Shown here: one piece after another, positions 17,283 through 27,096 of the stretch
Numbering within the stretch: the first letter of the stretch is position 1
Layout of the letters: each line of letters opens with the position of its first letter
Assembly (NCBI GenBank): GCA_964293585.1
Contig: CAXYYS010000003.1
Span: forward strand, 17,017 to 81,016
Length of the DNA: 64,000 nt
Direction: 5' to 3'
From: JAKVKY01 sp964293585
GTDB taxonomy: Bacteria > Bacillota > Negativicutes > Acidaminococcales > Acidaminococcaceae
Translations under genes and position numbers: made by a program
Notes under the pieces: generated by a model
Database searches by the model: none
Seen by the model: only the letters and a program-made list of their open reading frames with translations
Told to the model about the DNA's origin: nothing

Positions 17283-19814
17283 ATGTATATACTTTATAGT
17301 ATCCTGGCAACAATAGTCTTCATAGTGGTCGTCCTGCCCTATTATCTGTACCGCATGTTTACAGAGGAAGGGTTTAAGAAGCGTTTCCGTCAGAGCATGG
17401 GTTTTCTTCGTGACGAGGAAATTGCCAATACTAGAGGGACGGACTGCATCTGGATCCATGGCGCTTCCGTAGGCGAGATTGTGGCCACCAGCCCCCTGGT
17501 AAAAGAAATTAAGGAGCGGATGCCGGGCAAGAAGGTCCTGGTCTCTGCCTTTACCGTGGGTGGTTACAACATGGCGAAGCAGATTATCCCGGAAGCTGAT
17601 GACATCATTTATTTTCCGTTGGATTTTCCCTTTGTGGCATCTTCCGTGGTGCGCAGGGTGCATCCCGGCATCTTCATGCCGGTAGAAACAGAGTTGTGGC
17701 CTAATTTTCTGCGTACTATCAAGGAACTGCATATTCCGGTCATGATGGTCAACGGCCGTATCTCGGAAAAATCCATGAAGAACTATCGTTATTTGTACGG
17801 TATCTGGGACGATATGCTGGCTACGGTTACCCGGTTTTGCATGCAGTCCCGTATTGATGCAGACTATATTGCCCATCTGGGGGCTAATCCTAAAAAGATT
17901 TTCGTTACCGGCAACACCAAGTTTGACCAGACTTATGCCGAAGTGACACCGGAAGATTTGGCCGGTTACAAGAAAGAGCTTGGTATTGAAGATGCTTACC
18001 CTGTGCTGGTAGCAGGTTCTACTCATCCTACCGAAGAAGATGCGGTGCTGGAAGCTTTCGGTGCCGTCCTGAAGGAATACCCCAAGGCGCGTCTGGTTAT
18101 CGCTCCGCGCAAGACCAGCCGCAGTGAAGAAATTAAACGTTTGGCTAAAAAATATGGCTACGAGACCGGGTTCCGCTCCGAGTTAAAAGCGCTGAATGAA
18201 CCACGGCCCCAATATCCGGTCCTATTAATTGATACCATCGGTGAGTTAGGACGTATTTATGCTGTAGGTGATGTAATATTCGTAGGCGGCAGCCTGGTAC
18301 ATCACGGCGGTCATAACGTGCTGGAACCTGCGGCCCATGCCAAACCAATCCTGGTTGGTCCCAGCATGGAAAACTTTAAAGATTCTTATTCTCTGCTCAG
18401 TAAGGTGGGCGCCTGCCGCATGATTAAAAATACGGCAGAACTGACGCAGGCTACCCTGCAGATTGCCAAGGACGACGCCCTGAGGCAAAAGATGGGTGAT
18501 GCCTCCATCCAGGTAATTAAGGAAAATAGGGGCGCGGCTATCCGCAGTATCAATTTCCTGCAGAACCTGCTGGAACTCAATACACCTCCCCAGACTTTCC
18601 ATGCTAATTATATCGTCAATACCAGAAACTTTAACGAAGCCGGCGGCGGCGGCTTAAAGCACAGCGATGCACTGGTACAGTATTTGTTCCAGGTCGCCCA
18701 CGGCACGGATATCCCCTTCTACGGCTGGATCATCCTGGGACTGCTGCGTTTGTTGTCCTATCTGTATGAATTTGGCGTACGGTTTATCCTGTGGCTCTAC
18801 AAGGTAGGGCTGCTGCAGACTAAGAAGTTATCCTGCTGCGTTATCTCCATCGGTAATATCACGGTGGGCGGCACTGGTAAGACGCCGACAGCCCAGAAAG
18901 TGGCCCGCATGGTACGGGACATGGGCTATCGGGTAGTCATTCTGAACCGTGGCTACCGTTCCCACTGGGACAAGGAATTAGGCGTGGTTTCTGATGGACA
19001 GAAAATTTATATGACAGCCTATGAGGCCGGCGATGAAGCCTATCTGATGGCCAAGACCCTGCCGGGAATCCCAGTAGTCATCGGTAAGGACCGGGAAGTT
19101 ACCGGACAGTATGCGGTGGACAAACTGGGCGCCCAGGTTATCATCATGGATGATGGTTACCAGCATTGGCAGTTAAAACGCGATTTGGATATCGTGCTGG
19201 TAGATACGCTGAGCTGTTTTGGTAACGGCAGCGTGTTGCCCCGTGGTACCTTGCGTGAACCGTTGGAAGATCTGGACCGGGCCAGCATGATTCTCTTGAC
19301 CAAGACGGATCAGAGTTCGCTTTTAAGCCGGACGCAGCTGTGCGATGTTATTAATCATTACAATCAGCATGCACCGGTCATCGGTAGTATCCACCATCCT
19401 TTAAACTTTGTGGAAATCGCCGACTGGTACAAGGATATTCACGTGAACGTCAAGGACCTGTCGGAGCTGAAAGGCCAGAAAGTAATGGTCTTTTCCGCCA
19501 TCGGCAACCCGTCGTCCTTTGAACAGACACTGGCCTCCTGCGGACTGGATATCCTGGAAGCTATCCGTTATCCTGACCATCATGACTACGGCATGCTGGA
19601 GATGCAGTATATCAGCGAGCGCGCCAAGGAGTTAAAAGCCGTGGCCCTGATTACTACCGGCAAAGACGCGGTTAAGATTCCTACGGAATTTATTTATTTC
19701 AACCGCGATATTCCCTTGTTTATTTTGAACATGGATATCATGATCAACGACAATAACGAAGTCTTTACGGATATGATCGCAAAGGCTGTAGCCAAAGGAG
19801 CATCCGAAGCATGA
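17283..19814 (+). CDS. waaA-lpxK: Fused Kdo transferase WaaA - tetraacyldisaccharide 4'-kinase LpxK
   Basis: An 843-residue bifunctional protein. The N-terminal part (about 1-430) is WaaA/KdtA (GT30), with an N-terminal membrane helix, the WIHGASVGEI and ETELWPN motifs and GGSLVHHGGHNVLEPAA. The C-terminal part (about 440-843) is LpxK, with Walker A GNITVGGTGKTPT and the DDGYQHW motif. LpxK phosphorylates the 4' position of the lipid A disaccharide and WaaA then adds Kdo to that product, so the fusion joins consecutive steps. The two enzymes are usually separate genes. The stop codon overlaps the kdsB start (ATGA). Confidence 0.94.
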   Translation: MYILYSILATIVFIVVVLPYYLYRMFTEEGFKKRFRQSMGFLRDEEIANTRGTDCIWIHGASVGEIVATSPLVKEIKERMPGKKVLVSAFTVGGYNMAKQIIPEADDIIYFPLDFPFVASSVVRRVHPGIFMPVETELWPNFLRTIKELHIPVMMVNGRISEKSMKNYRYLYGIWDDMLATVTRFCMQSRIDADYIAHLGANPKKIFVTGNTKFDQTYAEVTPEDLAGYKKELGIEDAYPVLVAGSTHPTEEDAVLEAFGAVLKEYPKARLVIAPRKTSRSEEIKRLAKKYGYETGFRSELKALNEPRPQYPVLLIDTIGELGRIYAVGDVIFVGGSLVHHGGHNVLEPAAHAKPILVGPSMENFKDSYSLLSKVGACRMIKNTAELTQATLQIAKDDALRQKMGDASIQVIKENRGAAIRSINFLQNLLELNTPPQTFHANYIVNTRNFNEAGGGGLKHSDALVQYLFQVAHGTDIPFYGWIILGLLRLLSYLYEFGVRFILWLYKVGLLQTKKLSCCVISIGNITVGGTGKTPTAQKVARMVRDMGYRVVILNRGYRSHWDKELGVVSDGQKIYMTAYEAGDEAYLMAKTLPGIPVVIGKDREVTGQYAVDKLGAQVIIMDDGYQHWQLKRDLDIVLVDTLSCFGNGSVLPRGTLREPLEDLDRASMILLTKTDQSSLLSRTQLCDVINHYNQHAPVIGSIHHPLNFVEIADWYKDIHVNVKDLSELKGQKVMVFSAIGNPSSFEQTLASCGLDILEAIRYPDHHDYGMLEMQYISERAKELKAVALITTGKDAVKIPTEFIYFNRDIPLFILNMDIMINDNNEVFTDMIAKAVAKGASEA

Positions 19815-20536
19815 AAGTTTTATGTGTGATTCCGGCGCGGTACGCATCTACACGGTTGCCGGGGAAACCTTTAAAGCTCATCGTGGGGAAACCTATGATT
19901 CAGTGGGTGTATGAACAGGCCGTGAAGGCCAGGGCACCTTTTGAGGTGTTGGTAGCTACCGATGACCAGCGAGTATACGATGCGGTCACGGCTTTTGGCG
20001 GCAAGGCTATGATGACCAGAGCCGATCATCCCAGTGGTACGGACCGCCTGGCGGAAGGAGCCGGCCATTATCCCGACGTGGATGTGGTGGTGAACGTGCA
20101 GGGTGATGAACCCATGCTGCCGCCGGAGATCATTGATCGCCTGGCCGCAGTGTTTGCAGAAGATGAGACGGTCGACATGGCCACCATGAAAGTGGAGATG
20201 CGTCCGGAAGAATATAATCAGCCGGCGGCGGTGAAGGTTGTAACGGATAAGAACGGGTACGCCCTGTATTTTAGCCGCAGCCTGCTGCCATATCCCCGCA
20301 AACAGGTTGCCGGGGCCAAGGTATATAAACATGTAGGCGTGTACGCTTACAGACGGGACTTTTTGTTAAAATATGCCAAGATGCAGCCGACTATGCTGGA
20401 GCAGGTGGAAAGCCTGGAACAGTTGCGGGCGCTGGAGAACGGCTACAAGATTAAGGTCCTGGAAAGTGCGTTCCAGGGCGTGGGTGTGGATACCCAGGAA
20501 GATTTGGACGCGGTGAACAAGCTTTTAGGAGGTTAA
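19811..20536 (+). CDS. kdsB: 3-deoxy-manno-octulosonate cytidylyltransferase
   Basis: A 241-residue nucleotidyltransferase opening with [15 protein letters not shown], the CMP-Kdo synthetase signature. The VVNVQGDEP and HVGVYAYR motifs are also present. It activates Kdo as CMP-Kdo, the donor for the WaaA domain encoded just upstream. It overlaps waaA-lpxK by 4 bp and is separated from kdsA by 1 bp, so translation is coupled. Confidence 0.96.
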   Translation: MKVLCVIPARYASTRLPGKPLKLIVGKPMIQWVYEQAVKARAPFEVLVATDDQRVYDAVTAFGGKAMMTRADHPSGTDRLAEGAGHYPDVDVVVNVQGDEPMLPPEIIDRLAAVFAEDETVDMATMKVEMRPEEYNQPAAVKVVTDKNGYALYFSRSLLPYPRKQVAGAKVYKHVGVYAYRRDFLLKYAKMQPTMLEQVESLEQLRALENGYKIKVLESAFQGVGVDTQEDLDAVNKLLGG

Positions 20537-20537
20537 T

Positions 20538-21362
20538 ATGCATACCGTTAAGATTGGCAGTTATGAAGTAGGCCAGGGCCACCCCCTGTTGTTGTTTGCA
20601 GGTCCTTGCGTCCTGGAAGGTTACGAACACAGCCTGGCTATTGGCAAAGAAGTTAAACGGATTACCAGTAAGTTAGGGATGCCGTATGTATTTAAGGCTT
20701 CGTTTGATAAGGCGAACCGTTCCTCTTTTAATTCTTTTAGGGGACCGGGTTTAAAAGAAGGACTGGCAATCCTGGCTCAGATTAAAAAAGACTTAGGCGT
20801 GCCCATCGTCAGCGACGTGCACGAGACCTGCCAGGTAGAAGCGGCAGCCGAAGTTTTGGATGTGCTGCAGATTCCGGCCTTTTTGTGCCGGCAGACTGAT
20901 TTGGTATATGCGGCAGCCAAGACCGGCAGGGTCGTCAATGTGAAAAAAGGTCAGTTCCTGGCGCCCTGGGATATGAAGAATGTGATTGGCAAGGTGGAAG
21001 AAGCCGGCAATCATAACATCCTGTTAACGGAGCGGGGTTCTTCTTTTGGTTATAACACTTTAGTCACCGATATGCGTGGCCTGGCCATCATGCGGGAACT
21101 GGGCTATCCGGTAGTAATGGATGCTACTCACAGCGTGCAGATTCCCGGCGGTAAAGGCACCAGCAGCGGCGGCCAGAGCCAGTATGTACCTCACATGGCC
21201 CGGGCAGCAGCGGCTGTGGGTGTGGATGCTTTGTTCTTAGAAGTCCACGATGATCCCAGCAAGGCACTTTCCGACGGACCCAACATGGTCCGCTTAGACC
21301 AGCTGGAAAAATTATTAACCGATGTGCAGGCCATTGACAGGATTGTCAGGGGAATGAAATAA
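20538..21362 (+). CDS. kdsA: 3-deoxy-D-manno-octulosonate 8-phosphate synthase
   Basis: A 274-residue DAHP-synthase-type TIM barrel. Family motifs are [21 protein letters not shown] and [11 protein letters not shown]. It condenses phosphoenolpyruvate with arabinose 5-phosphate. The Asn in KANRSS suggests the metal-independent class like E. coli KdsA, although that class assignment would need a full alignment. It follows kdsB after 1 bp, with AGGAGG inside the kdsB 3' end. Confidence 0.96.
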   Translation: MHTVKIGSYEVGQGHPLLLFAGPCVLEGYEHSLAIGKEVKRITSKLGMPYVFKASFDKANRSSFNSFRGPGLKEGLAILAQIKKDLGVPIVSDVHETCQVEAAAEVLDVLQIPAFLCRQTDLVYAAAKTGRVVNVKKGQFLAPWDMKNVIGKVEEAGNHNILLTERGSSFGYNTLVTDMRGLAIMRELGYPVVMDATHSVQIPGGKGTSSGGQSQYVPHMARAAAAVGVDALFLEVHDDPSKALSDGPNMVRLDQLEKLLTDVQAIDRIVRGMK

Positions 21363-21378
21363 GGGGAGGCAAGGAAAG

Positions 21379-22353
21379 ATGACGGGTATGGAGACAGATG
21401 CGCAAAAAGTTTTACGCATGGAAGCGGAAGCCATCCTGGAATTAGTGCCCAGGGTGGATAAACATTTTGACGCTGCTGTGGAAATGATTTTGGCCTGTAA
21501 GGGCCGGGCAGTGGTTACGGGGATGGGCAAGTCCGGCCTGGTTGGCCGCAAGATTGCTGCCACCCTGGCCAGTACCGGTACGCCTTCTTTCTATCTGCAT
21601 CCTGCCGAAGGTATTCACGGCGATCTGGGCATGGTGACCGGTGATGACGTGGTCATTGCCCTGTCTAACAGTGGCGAGACGGCAGAAGTGCTGAATATTC
21701 TTCCTTCCCTGCGCCGGATTGGCGCCAAGATAATTTCTATGGTAGGTAATCCCGATTCCACCCTGGGTAAGAACGGGGATATCACGCTGAACGTAGGCGT
21801 GAGCAAAGAAGCTTGTCCTCTGGGACTGGCTCCTACGTCCAGTACCACGGCGGCCCTGGCTTTTGGCGATGCACTGGCCCTGGCGCTGCTGAGTAAACGG
21901 AATTTTACGGCCAAACAGTTTGCTGTGTTCCATCCGGGCGGATCCCTGGGCAGGAAGCTGCTCCTCACCGTGGGCAATATCATGCATACCGGCAAGGACA
22001 ATCCGCTGGTCCATGGAGATACCAAGGTTCAGGATGCTTTGTTCGTTATTACGGACAAAGGCCTGGGAGCTGTTTCAGTGGTGGACGACCACAATGTGAT
22101 GTTAGGCGTACTTACTGATGGCGATATCCGCCGGGGACTCAGTAAAGGCGTTGGCTTTTTGCAACGCCCGGTAACCGAGCTCATGACGGCTAAACCGAAG
22201 ACGATTACCAAAGATAAGCTGGCGGCAGAGGCTTTGCATTTGATGGAAAGTCATCGCCCCAAACCTATCACGGTGCTGCCGGTGCTGGATAGCGAGCGGC
22301 ATGTGATCGGACTCTTACATATGACGGATTTGGTAAGGCAGGGTGTGGTATAA
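21379..22353 (+). CDS. kdsD: Arabinose-5-phosphate isomerase
   Basis: A 324-residue KpsF/GutQ-family protein. The SIS sugar-isomerase domain spans about 40-180 (GMGKSGLVGRKIAATLASTG, SNSGETAEVL) and two CBS domains span about 205-324. It converts ribulose 5-phosphate to arabinose 5-phosphate, the substrate of KdsA encoded upstream. The start ATG lies close after AGGAAAG and GGGGAGG. The next gene starts one base after its stop. Confidence 0.95.
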   Translation: MTGMETDAQKVLRMEAEAILELVPRVDKHFDAAVEMILACKGRAVVTGMGKSGLVGRKIAATLASTGTPSFYLHPAEGIHGDLGMVTGDDVVIALSNSGETAEVLNILPSLRRIGAKIISMVGNPDSTLGKNGDITLNVGVSKEACPLGLAPTSSTTAALAFGDALALALLSKRNFTAKQFAVFHPGGSLGRKLLLTVGNIMHTGKDNPLVHGDTKVQDALFVITDKGLGAVSVVDDHNVMLGVLTDGDIRRGLSKGVGFLQRPVTELMTAKPKTITKDKLAAEALHLMESHRPKPITVLPVLDSERHVIGLLHMTDLVRQGVV

Positions 22354-22354
22354 T

Positions 22355-22903
22355 ATGACGGCGCCAATAGAAGAAAAACTACGGCAGATTAAATTGGTAG
22401 CCCTGGATGTGGACGGCGTCCTGACGGACGGTAACATCAACATCGGCGAACGGGGTGAAATTTATAAAGCTTTTAGCGCTAAGGATGGTCTTAGCATTAG
22501 CGCAGCCATCCGTCACGGACTGAAGGTAATTATCGTTACCGGCAGGGTTAGCAGTATCGTGCATAACCGGGCCCGGGAACTGAACCTGACTCAGGTGTGT
22601 GAAGGCGTGCAGGATAAAGGTAAGATGCTCAGGCAGCTGGCCAGTCATTATAAGCTAGAGCTGTCGGAGATAGCCTTTATGGGCGATGATCTGAATGACC
22701 TGGCGGCTCTGACCAGGGCAGGATTGGCAGCAGCGCCTGCAGATGCGGTGCCGGAAGTGCTGGCGGTCAGCGGTTTTATTGCCAAGAAAACAGGCGGGCA
22801 CGGGGCCGTACGGGAACTGGTGGAAGCCATCCTGAAAGCCCAGGGCCTGTGGGAAAAAATGGTGACCGAATATCTACAAGCAGGACAGGGAGATAAACAA
22901 TAA
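22355..22903 (+). CDS. kdsC: 3-deoxy-manno-octulosonate-8-phosphatase
   Basis: A 182-residue HAD-family phosphatase of the KdsC type. The nucleophile motif is LDVDGVLTDG and the motif-IV residues are MGDDLNDLAAL. The cap is minimal, as in tetrameric KdsC. It removes phosphate from Kdo-8-P. The ATG at 22355 comes one base after the kdsD stop; an upstream GTG at 22343 overlaps kdsD. Its TAA overlaps the ATG of the next acyltransferase. Confidence 0.94.
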   Translation: MTAPIEEKLRQIKLVALDVDGVLTDGNINIGERGEIYKAFSAKDGLSISAAIRHGLKVIIVTGRVSSIVHNRARELNLTQVCEGVQDKGKMLRQLASHYKLELSEIAFMGDDLNDLAALTRAGLAAAPADAVPEVLAVSGFIAKKTGGHGAVRELVEAILKAQGLWEKMVTEYLQAGQGDKQ

Positions 22904-23805
22904 TGTGGCTGTATTATTTACTTAAAATTGTGAGCACGGTGGTGTCCCTGCTGCCGTATAAGCTGGTGGTACAGATCGGCAGGGTGCTGGGCCACGCCTA
23001 TTATCATGTGGCGGCCAAACAGCGTATCCGCGCCGAAGAAACCATCAAGGAACGCCTGGGTTATGACGATGCCCTGGCGCAACAGACAATTAAAAATGTT
23101 TTTATCAATCTGGCTATTACCTTTATGGAAATCCTCTATATACCGGCTTTGAATAAGGATAATATCCGGGGCCTGGTTTCCATCGACCGGCCGGATGTCC
23201 TGTGGGACGCCATTAAGCAGGGACACGGCGTGGTCATGCTGGGCTGCCATATGGATAACTGGGAGTGGCTGGGAGCGGCGTTAGCTTTGAACGGTTATCC
23301 ACTCAGCGCCGTAGAAAAACCACAACCCAATCATGTGTACAGCGATTTTATGAACGAGCTGCGTCGGGGCGCCGGACAGGAAATTTTTGCCCGGGGTACC
23401 AACGAGATCCTGGGTTGTGCCCGGGCCATGAAAAAAGGACGCATGCTGGGACTGGTGGCCGATCAAGACGGTGGTTATGGCGGCATCTTCGTTCCCTTTT
23501 TTGGCAAAATGGCGTCTACGCCTACGGGTCCGGCCTATTTTGCCAGAAAGTTTAAGGCGCCCATCATCCCCATGTTCATTGTCCGCAAGGAGGGTCTCTA
23601 CGGGCATCAGGCTATCGTGGAAGATCCTATTTACTATGAAGATACCGGCAATCAAAAAGCCGATGACTATAAAGTTACTTTGAAGATGACGCAGGCTGTA
23701 GAAGCAATCATTAAGAAATATCCGGATAGCTGGTTATGGTTCCAGCATCGCTGGAATACGCCTTATACCCCGCCGGAAGAGGAGGCAGCACCCCATGAAA
23801 AATAA
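22903..23805 (+). CDS. Lipid A biosynthesis late acyltransferase (LpxL/HtrB family), copy 2
   Basis: A 300-residue LpxL/LpxM-family enzyme with an N-terminal membrane segment (LLKIVSTVVSLLPYKLVV). The catalytic pair is His116/Glu121 (CHMDNWE). The conserved LVADQDGGYGG block and the closing WLWFQHRWN motif are present. It lies between the Kdo genes and the lpt genes, with 1-bp overlap to kdsC and 11-bp overlap to lptC. It is a divergent paralogue of the gene at 10128 and probably adds a different secondary acyl chain. Confidence 0.88.
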   Translation: MWLYYLLKIVSTVVSLLPYKLVVQIGRVLGHAYYHVAAKQRIRAEETIKERLGYDDALAQQTIKNVFINLAITFMEILYIPALNKDNIRGLVSIDRPDVLWDAIKQGHGVVMLGCHMDNWEWLGAALALNGYPLSAVEKPQPNHVYSDFMNELRRGAGQEIFARGTNEILGCARAMKKGRMLGLVADQDGGYGGIFVPFFGKMASTPTGPAYFARKFKAPIIPMFIVRKEGLYGHQAIVEDPIYYEDTGNQKADDYKVTLKMTQAVEAIIKKYPDSWLWFQHRWNTPYTPPEEEAAPHEK

Positions 23806-24358
23806 GCAGACCATCATGGCCGTCGTGGCCGGAGTCGTTGTGCTGGTAGGCGTGTTCGCCTGGTTGTTCTGGGGCAGCATCGTACCTGACGCCGGCGGTA
23901 AGAAAACGGTTACACCACAAATTTCTGCCAAAGTGACCAACACCACCATGAGCCGTACGGAAAACGGGAAAAAGATTTGGGAGTTCACCGTAGGCGAGGC
24001 AGAGTCCCCTGACGGTGGTAATACGATTAACTTTAAAGATATCAAAGGCAAAGTTTTCCTGAATAACGGCGACGTCATGGATGTAAGCGCGCCCCAGGGC
24101 AGCGCCCAGGTGAAAGGTAATGACTTCTCCCTGGAAGGCGGCGTCAAGGCCGCCCTGGCCAAGGGTGGTACCCTGGTAGCTGAAAAGATTTCCTGGCAGC
24201 AGAAAGAAGATGTGCTTACGGCAACCGGTAAAGTCAAAATCGTGCACGATGACACGATGGCGAAAGGCGATCAGATTATTACCAGCAGCAAGCTGGTGCA
24301 ATTTAAGGTTAAGGGGCATGCCCTGGTAGAGAAAGGTGGCAACTATGATGAAGATTAA
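23795..24358 (+). CDS. lptC: LPS export protein LptC
   Basis: A 187-residue bitopic protein with a short cytoplasmic start, a membrane helix at about 8-27 (IMAVVAGVVVLVGVFAWLFW) and a periplasmic LptC/DUF1239 beta-jellyroll. In the family it takes LPS from the LptBFG extractor and passes it to LptA. It overlaps the acyltransferase by 11 bp and lptA by about 14 bp. Sequence identity to LptC is weak, as usual, so position before lptA and lptB is part of the case. Confidence 0.87.
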   Translation: MKNKQTIMAVVAGVVVLVGVFAWLFWGSIVPDAGGKKTVTPQISAKVTNTTMSRTENGKKIWEFTVGEAESPDGGNTINFKDIKGKVFLNNGDVMDVSAPQGSAQVKGNDFSLEGGVKAALAKGGTLVAEKISWQQKEDVLTATGKVKIVHDDTMAKGDQIITSSKLVQFKVKGHALVEKGGNYDED

Positions 24359-25190
24359 GATCCATACCAGCGACCTGGCGCTTTCTGTAGCGCTGACACT
24401 GTTAGCAGGGACAGCAATCCTGGAGGCCAAGGATGCTCCTTTCAGCGTGCATGCGGATGAGATTGATTATGATATGCAGTCCGGTGCCGGTACGGCCAGC
24501 GGCAAAACTACTATCTTCCAGGATGGCAGAACCACGGTGGCAGGCGGTGGCGGTAACTTTAACAGCAAGGATAAGTCAGCCCATCTGCGCGGCGGCATTG
24601 TCAGCGATAAGGATGATGAACATTTGCGTTCCAGTGAGCTAATCATGCATAACGAAAATTATATGTCCGCCGTAGGCAATGCCAATATTACCAAGGGTGA
24701 CAAGACTCTGGTGGCCAACCAGGTGGATTACCATAAGGACAGCAATTTCATGGAAACCATCGGCTCTAATGCCAGGCTGACTTCCACGGACGGCAGTTGG
24801 CTCAATGCTGCTAAGATTACCTATTCTATGGATAGCGGCGTGGCTAATGCCACCGGCGGTGTAACCTTGGCTTCTCCGCCTCGCAAACTTACGGGCAGCG
24901 GCGATACTGCGGTGTATGAAACTAAGAGCGGCGGTCATATCGACCTGATTGGTAATGCCCACGCTACCCAGGACGGCAACTCTGTTTCCGGCAACCGTTT
25001 GCGGGTGTATAATACTAACAGTCATACGGAAGCGGTAGGCAATGTGAAGATTGTGTACTATCCTAAGCCGCAGCAGCCCAAGACTACGGCTGTGGCCATG
25101 CAGAACGGCAAGGGCGCCGGCAAGGTTGATAAAGCTGCCAAGACCGGTGCTAAGGCCCACGGAACTGCTAAAGCGGAGGTTATTGCGTAA
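24345..25190 (+). CDS. lptA: LPS transport periplasmic protein LptA (OstA-like)
   Basis: About 281 residues, with a signal-like N-terminus (LALSVALTLLAGTAILEA). A repeated OstA/LptA jellyroll follows, with strands such as VHADEIDYDMQSGAGTASG and VEANQ-like units (LVANQVDYHKDSNF). The tail from about residue 235 is Lys/Ala/Gly-rich and absent from E. coli LptA (185 residues). LptA oligomers bridge the periplasm from LptC to LptD. I chose ATG 24345, 5 nt after AGGTGG; ATG 24348 is equally possible. It abuts the GTG of lptB. Confidence 0.88.
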   Translation: MMKIKIHTSDLALSVALTLLAGTAILEAKDAPFSVHADEIDYDMQSGAGTASGKTTIFQDGRTTVAGGGGNFNSKDKSAHLRGGIVSDKDDEHLRSSELIMHNENYMSAVGNANITKGDKTLVANQVDYHKDSNFMETIGSNARLTSTDGSWLNAAKITYSMDSGVANATGGVTLASPPRKLTGSGDTAVYETKSGGHIDLIGNAHATQDGNSVSGNRLRVYNTNSHTEAVGNVKIVYYPKPQQPKTTAVAMQNGKGAGKVDKAAKTGAKAHGTAKAEVIA

Positions 25191-25910
25191 GTGATTATCG
25201 AAACCAAGGGCCTCGTAAAAATTTATAACGACCGCAAGGTGGTAGATGATGTCAGTATCACGGTGGAGCAAGGCTCTATCGTAGGCTTGCTGGGACCGAA
25301 CGGCGCCGGTAAGACGACCACTTTCTATATGATAGTCGGCATTGCCAAGCCGGATGCCGGGGTGGTAACCCTGGACGGCAAAGATATCAGCGTGCTGACC
25401 ATGAATGAGAGGGCGCTGGAAGGTATCGGCTATCTGCCCCAGGAAGCTTCCATCTTTAGGAAACTGACCGTGGAAGATAATCTGCGGGCTATCCTGGAAA
25501 CTACTACTCTTACCAAAGAGGAACAGGAAGCCAAGATGAATGAACTGATTGATGAGTTTAAGATTGATCATATCCGCCACAGCAGGGGCACGGAGCTTTC
25601 CGGTGGTGAACGTCGCCGGGTGGAGATTGCCCGGTCCCTGGCAACGGATCCGGCTTTTATCCTTTTGGATGAACCGTTTGCCGGTATCGATCCTATCGCG
25701 GTGGCAGATATCCAGGGCATGATCGCCCATCTGGCTCAGCGTGGTATCGGCATCCTGATTACCGACCATAACGTGCGGGAGACCTTGAGTATTGTTGACA
25801 AGGCTTATATCCTGGCCAGTGGCAAGGTACTGCTCCAGGGTAGCAGCGAAACCATCGCTAACGATCCGATGGCTAAGAAATATTATTTAGGCGAGAACTT
25901 TAAGATGTAG
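25191..25910 (+). CDS. lptB: LPS export ABC transporter ATPase LptB
   Basis: A 239-residue ABC ATPase with Walker A GPNGAGKTTT, signature LSGGERRRVEIARSL, Walker B FILLDEPFAGIDP and switch His in ITDHNVRETL. These match the LptB subgroup closely. It drives extraction of LPS from the inner membrane together with LptF/G. The GTG start directly follows the lptA stop codon. The permease gene begins 10 bp later. Confidence 0.96.
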   Translation: MIIETKGLVKIYNDRKVVDDVSITVEQGSIVGLLGPNGAGKTTTFYMIVGIAKPDAGVVTLDGKDISVLTMNERALEGIGYLPQEASIFRKLTVEDNLRAILETTTLTKEEQEAKMNELIDEFKIDHIRHSRGTELSGGERRRVEIARSLATDPAFILLDEPFAGIDPIAVADIQGMIAHLAQRGIGILITDHNVRETLSIVDKAYILASGKVLLQGSSETIANDPMAKKYYLGENFKM

Positions 25911-25920
25911 GAGGAGCAAT

Positions 25921-27012
25921 ATGCGTTTACGTTTACTAGACCGGTACGTGCTTGCAGAACTGCTATATCCTTTTATCTTTGGTGTGGCAGCTTTCTCCAG
26001 CATCTTTATCGCCAGCAGTATGTTATTTAAGATTGTCCAATATATTACTACTTACGGTGCGTCCATGACCTCGGTAGCCAAGCTGTTTCTCTACAGCTTG
26101 CCGGAAGTCATCAACTATACATTCCCCATGTCCATGCTGCTCGCTTCGCTGATGGCCTTTGGTAAATTGTCCGGCAGCAGCGAGATTGTGGCCATGAAAT
26201 CCGGCGGCATCAGTTATTTCAGGATTGTGGCGCCGGTGCTGGTGGTAGGGCTTATCGTCAGCTTGTTTTCCGTAATCTGGGCCGAGAAGGTTGTGCCGCC
26301 GGCTAAGACAGCGGGCGAGACTGTACTGCGGCAGGAAATACGCGGTAACATCAAGCCTAAATCCCAGGAGAACGTGGTCATCAAGATGCTGAGCGGCGAT
26401 ACCAAGCGCATCACTTATGCTCGCGCTTTTGACCAGGAAAAAGGTATCATGACGGACGTGGCTATCGAAGAATTTGAAAAAGATAAGCTGGTCCGGATTC
26501 AAACGGCTAAGTCCGCCATCTGGGAAAATAACCAGTGGAAGATGCAGGATGGCGTCGTCTATACGGTCAATGACCAGGAAGGTGTCAGCAGTAAGGCTAA
26601 CTTTACCGAGCAGATTATCCCGCTTAACATGACACCCAAGGAAGTAAGCTGGGAAGATAAAGGCGTGGATGAGATGACCATCGGCGAACTGAGGGGCTAT
26701 ATCCGTATCTTAAAGAGTCAGAAACAGCCCTCCAGCGATCCGGAAACGGAAATTTTTATGCGTTTTGCCATCCCTATGGCCAGCTTCTTTTTTGCCATGC
26801 TGGGAGCGCCGCTAGGCACACAAAAACAGCGGACCAGTTCCTCTATCGGCCTTGGCATCAGCATCATCGTTATCTTTATCTACTATGCCATCATGGCCTT
26901 TACCTCAGGGCTGGGCCGTGGCGGTAAGATTCCGCCGCTGATAGCGGCCATGATTCCCAACCTGGTATGTATGTGTGTGGGGCTTTATCTTTTAAAGCAA
27001 AAGAATTATTGA
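25921..27012 (+). CDS. LptF/LptG-family LPS export permease
   Basis: A 363-residue YjgP/YjgQ-family permease. It has three N-terminal membrane helices (about 15-125), a periplasmic jellyroll domain (about 130-265) and three C-terminal helices (about 275-360). LLYPFIFGVAAFSSIF and the MRFAIPMASFFFAMLGAPLG block are typical. It works with LptB to extract LPS. E. coli has two paralogues, LptF and LptG, side by side; here only one gene follows lptB. Which of the two it corresponds to, or whether it works as a homodimer, cannot be told from sequence. Confidence 0.9.
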   Translation: MRLRLLDRYVLAELLYPFIFGVAAFSSIFIASSMLFKIVQYITTYGASMTSVAKLFLYSLPEVINYTFPMSMLLASLMAFGKLSGSSEIVAMKSGGISYFRIVAPVLVVGLIVSLFSVIWAEKVVPPAKTAGETVLRQEIRGNIKPKSQENVVIKMLSGDTKRITYARAFDQEKGIMTDVAIEEFEKDKLVRIQTAKSAIWENNQWKMQDGVVYTVNDQEGVSSKANFTEQIIPLNMTPKEVSWEDKGVDEMTIGELRGYIRILKSQKQPSSDPETEIFMRFAIPMASFFFAMLGAPLGTQKQRTSSSIGLGISIIVIFIYYAIMAFTSGLGRGGKIPPLIAAMIPNLVCMCVGLYLLKQKNY

Positions 27013-27096
27013 GACTGGTTAGACACAGGAAAGACATCATTGGAAGGTAAAATAAATCTTTAAGCAGGAACGGGATACGGAAAGGGAGGGACTGCG

